Assembly: GCA_027596075.1 (NCBI GenBank)
Contig: JADGJC010000012.1
Span: forward strand, 124,001 to 188,000
Length of the DNA: 64,000 bases
Source: Rhizophlyctis rosea
Lineage: Eukaryota > Chytridiomycota > Chytridiomycetes > Rhizophlyctidales > Rhizophlyctidaceae
Direction: 5' to 3'
Part shown: positions 62,556 to 64,000 of the stretch, one piece after another
Layout of the letters: each line of letters opens with the position of its first letter
Numbering within the stretch: position 1 is the stretch's first letter
Notes under the pieces: generated by a model
What the model was told of the DNA's origin: nothing
The model's input: only the letters and a program-made list of their open reading frames with translations
Databases searched by the model: none
Translations under genes and position numbers: made by a program

Positions 62556-62880
62556 AGAAAGTTTGCAGTTACAAGTTGATTTTTGCATGTATTTTCATTT
62601 CCTATTTCATGTAAATTTGATGATGATGCTGTTCTGAGCGGTTGTTTGTGCTCAAAAGAATAACGTCTTGATTGGAGGAACTTGCAGTGCTTTATAGCAT
62701 ATGGATATTCATATGTGCAAGATCCCCAATGGTCCGCGCACCTTACTGGCGAGAAGACCATCTGGTCCTTGGAATGACAAGCACACCCTCCATGATCAAT
62801 TACAATACGTGCACGGCTACTATGAAAGCGATTGAATTTTTCAGTTTGCCGCACCATGAATGGATCTTTCAACTGCATGT
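62556..62880. repeat. Diverged duplicated segment, copy B
   Basis: Second copy of 59490-59830, about 3 kb downstream, same strand, with insertions and many substitutions. Confidence 0.7.
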
Positions 62881-63506
62881 CCAGTCTTAACATTGACCCT
62901 GGATGGTCGCATTCAGAATGCATGCTCTAAGGTTGTGAAAGCCCCACCCTCCATTCGGTCTCACCAAAATATGCGCATGGGATGACGATGATGCTTGAAA
63001 CACATACAGCAGTTCATGTTTGAATGCGAAACAGAAACCCTGCTGCTGCTGCGGAGGGCACGGGCACGGTAGTCTAGATGCCTGTGCCACCGAAGGCGTT
63101 TCTTAAGGTTTGAGCTGGTTGGTCATGAAACACAAGACTTCAGACATCAAGACCGGTTTCGCAGATCGCTTGTTCCCATCCATGCACTGCTTGTACGTCA
63201 TTACGCCTGAGACTGCAATTTGGGATGAGAGTTTGGTCAGCCCTGCTGCTTACCATGAACGGGCGATTAGTCATGCTAAATGGGTCATACCCACCGTTCA
63301 TGTTCTGGGATGAGATTGAAGTTTTGAGAGTTCAATCTCATGTTGACCAGAACTCATGTGGACCAGAAAAAGATTTTTGACTATGACTCAATGGAAACAT
63401 GGCTTGGATGTGCCGTTAAGGTTGGACTCACTGTTTCGCAGAGTTGTACGTCGTTTTTGGGACCGAATGTTGTTGAAAATCTCTCAATCGTAGGGTATGA
63501 AAGAAG

Positions 63507-63513
63507 TATAAAT
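63507..63513 (+). promoter_or_regulatory. TATA box of the secreted-protein gene
   Basis: TATAAAT, about 140 bases before the ATG at 63649. Confidence 0.55.
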
Positions 63514-63648
63514 ACCGAGCGCCCACCTCTCGTTTCTTGAATTTCATCCATCAAGCATTACAATAGAATATATATAGACCCTCCTCTACATCCTTCCCTT
63601 CGAATCCCACTACGAATCACCCTCTCCAGTCAAGACCCTTGCATAATC

Positions 63649-64000
63649 ATGAAGTTCCCCCTCTCCTACCTCCTCGCGGTTGCTCTGGTCGCCAGCAACC
63701 TCGTCGAGGCTTCACCCAACGACGAAACCCGCAGCCTGTCCGGCCTCACCAAACGCCACTACAAGAAGTACAACAACAACTACAACATGAACAGGAACGT
63801 TGCTGAGCTTCCTGCCGGAGCTCCAATCAATGTTGTTGAAGAACGTCACCGTCGTCCTCGTTTGCCGTTGCACAGCAAGTATCGTCGTCCCCTTCGTCTT
63901 CCTAGCATGCGAGGTCCTCCTAATCGCGGTGGTAGGGCCGTGCTCATCGCGCCTGCCAACTTGGCTGCTGTGCAACAGCCTGCGATACCGCCTACACCAC
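63649..64000 (+). CDS. Secreted basic protein with Kex2 site, 3' end cut off
   Basis: It starts at ATG 63649 with a classic signal peptide, MKFPLSYLLAVALVASNLVEA, and likely cleavage after Ala21. A short propeptide ends in LTKR (residues 33-36), a Kex2-type site. The mature part begins HYKKYNNNYNMNRN and is then highly basic with HRRP/RRP motifs (ERHRRPRLPLHSKYRRPLRL, MRGPPNRGG), with a Pro/Ala-rich stretch at the window edge. This is the layout of fungal secreted peptides or cell-surface proteins. No Cys is seen in the 117 readable residues. The family is not recognised and the end lies outside the window. Confidence 0.7.
   Translation, partial: MKFPLSYLLAVALVASNLVEASPNDETRSLSGLTKRHYKKYNNNYNMNRNVAELPAGAPINVVEERHRRPRLPLHSKYRRPLRLPSMRGPPNRGGRAVLIAPANLAAVQQPAIPPTP

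Larger units (their letters stand above)
61636..63648. other. 2-kb intergenic region
   Basis: Contains copy B of the duplicated segment and the promoter of the secreted-protein gene. Other ORFs are short and unrecognised. Confidence 0.5.

Overview
This window is nuclear DNA of a fungus. The protein set is fungal (nucleoporin Pom152, polarisome Spa2, Dlt1, vacuolar TRP channel Yvc1, fungal Na+/H+ antiporter, fungal-type gamma-glutamylcyclotransferase). Most genes carry several short GT-AG introns of about 55-90 bases. Base composition is balanced and the genes lie on both strands. I cannot fix the lineage from this alone; the intron density is compatible with a basidiomycete or an early-diverging (zoosporic or zygomycete-type) fungus. 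I found no tRNA, rRNA or CRISPR array.

Layout. 1-9 kb: the 3' part of POM152 (+) meets TRS85/TRAPPC8 (-). 9-18 kb: YVC1 (-) is divergent from a PAP2 lipid phosphatase gene (+), followed by a scrambled relic of that same PAP2 gene and a repeat-bearing gap. 17.6-26.8 kb: a PRPP-loop phosphoribosyltransferase (+), DLT1 (-), a tandem DUF3072 gene (-), a KCTD-type BTB gene (-), a four-helix membrane protein (+) and a coiled-coil gene (-). 27-31 kb: a coiled-coil protein of about 1,150 residues (+). 31-38 kb: a short spliced gene (-) divergent from YKT6 (+), then GGCT (-) and a Na+/H+ antiporter (-). 38-44 kb: mostly non-genic, with duplicated fragments and one MDR oxidoreductase (-). 44-54 kb: PEX1 (+), a 2.4-kb repeat-rich gap, and SPA2 (+). 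54-64 kb: a small proline-rich ORF (-), a four-SANT Myb-like gene (+), a GTPBP1-type GTPase (+), an unrecognised gene followed 17 bases later by a second ORF (+), and the start of a secreted, Kex2-processed basic protein (+) cut by the window edge.

Function. Most genes are unlinked housekeeping functions: nuclear pore, TRAPPIII and Ykt6 membrane traffic, peroxisome export ATPase, ion transport, lipid dephosphorylation, glutathione turnover and polarity. There is no operon-like pathway cluster. Several ATGs have a TATA-like box only 30-60 bases upstream, implying short leaders.

The most unusual material is in the gaps. Two diverged elements near 49.5 and 49.8 kb conserve a long closing stem and an internal hairpin through paired substitutions. 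A second repeat, shared by 16.8 and 50.2 kb, also conserves a hairpin through a paired change. These are candidate undescribed structured RNAs or hairpin elements. The PAP2 relic lacks the parental intron at the one junction it covers.
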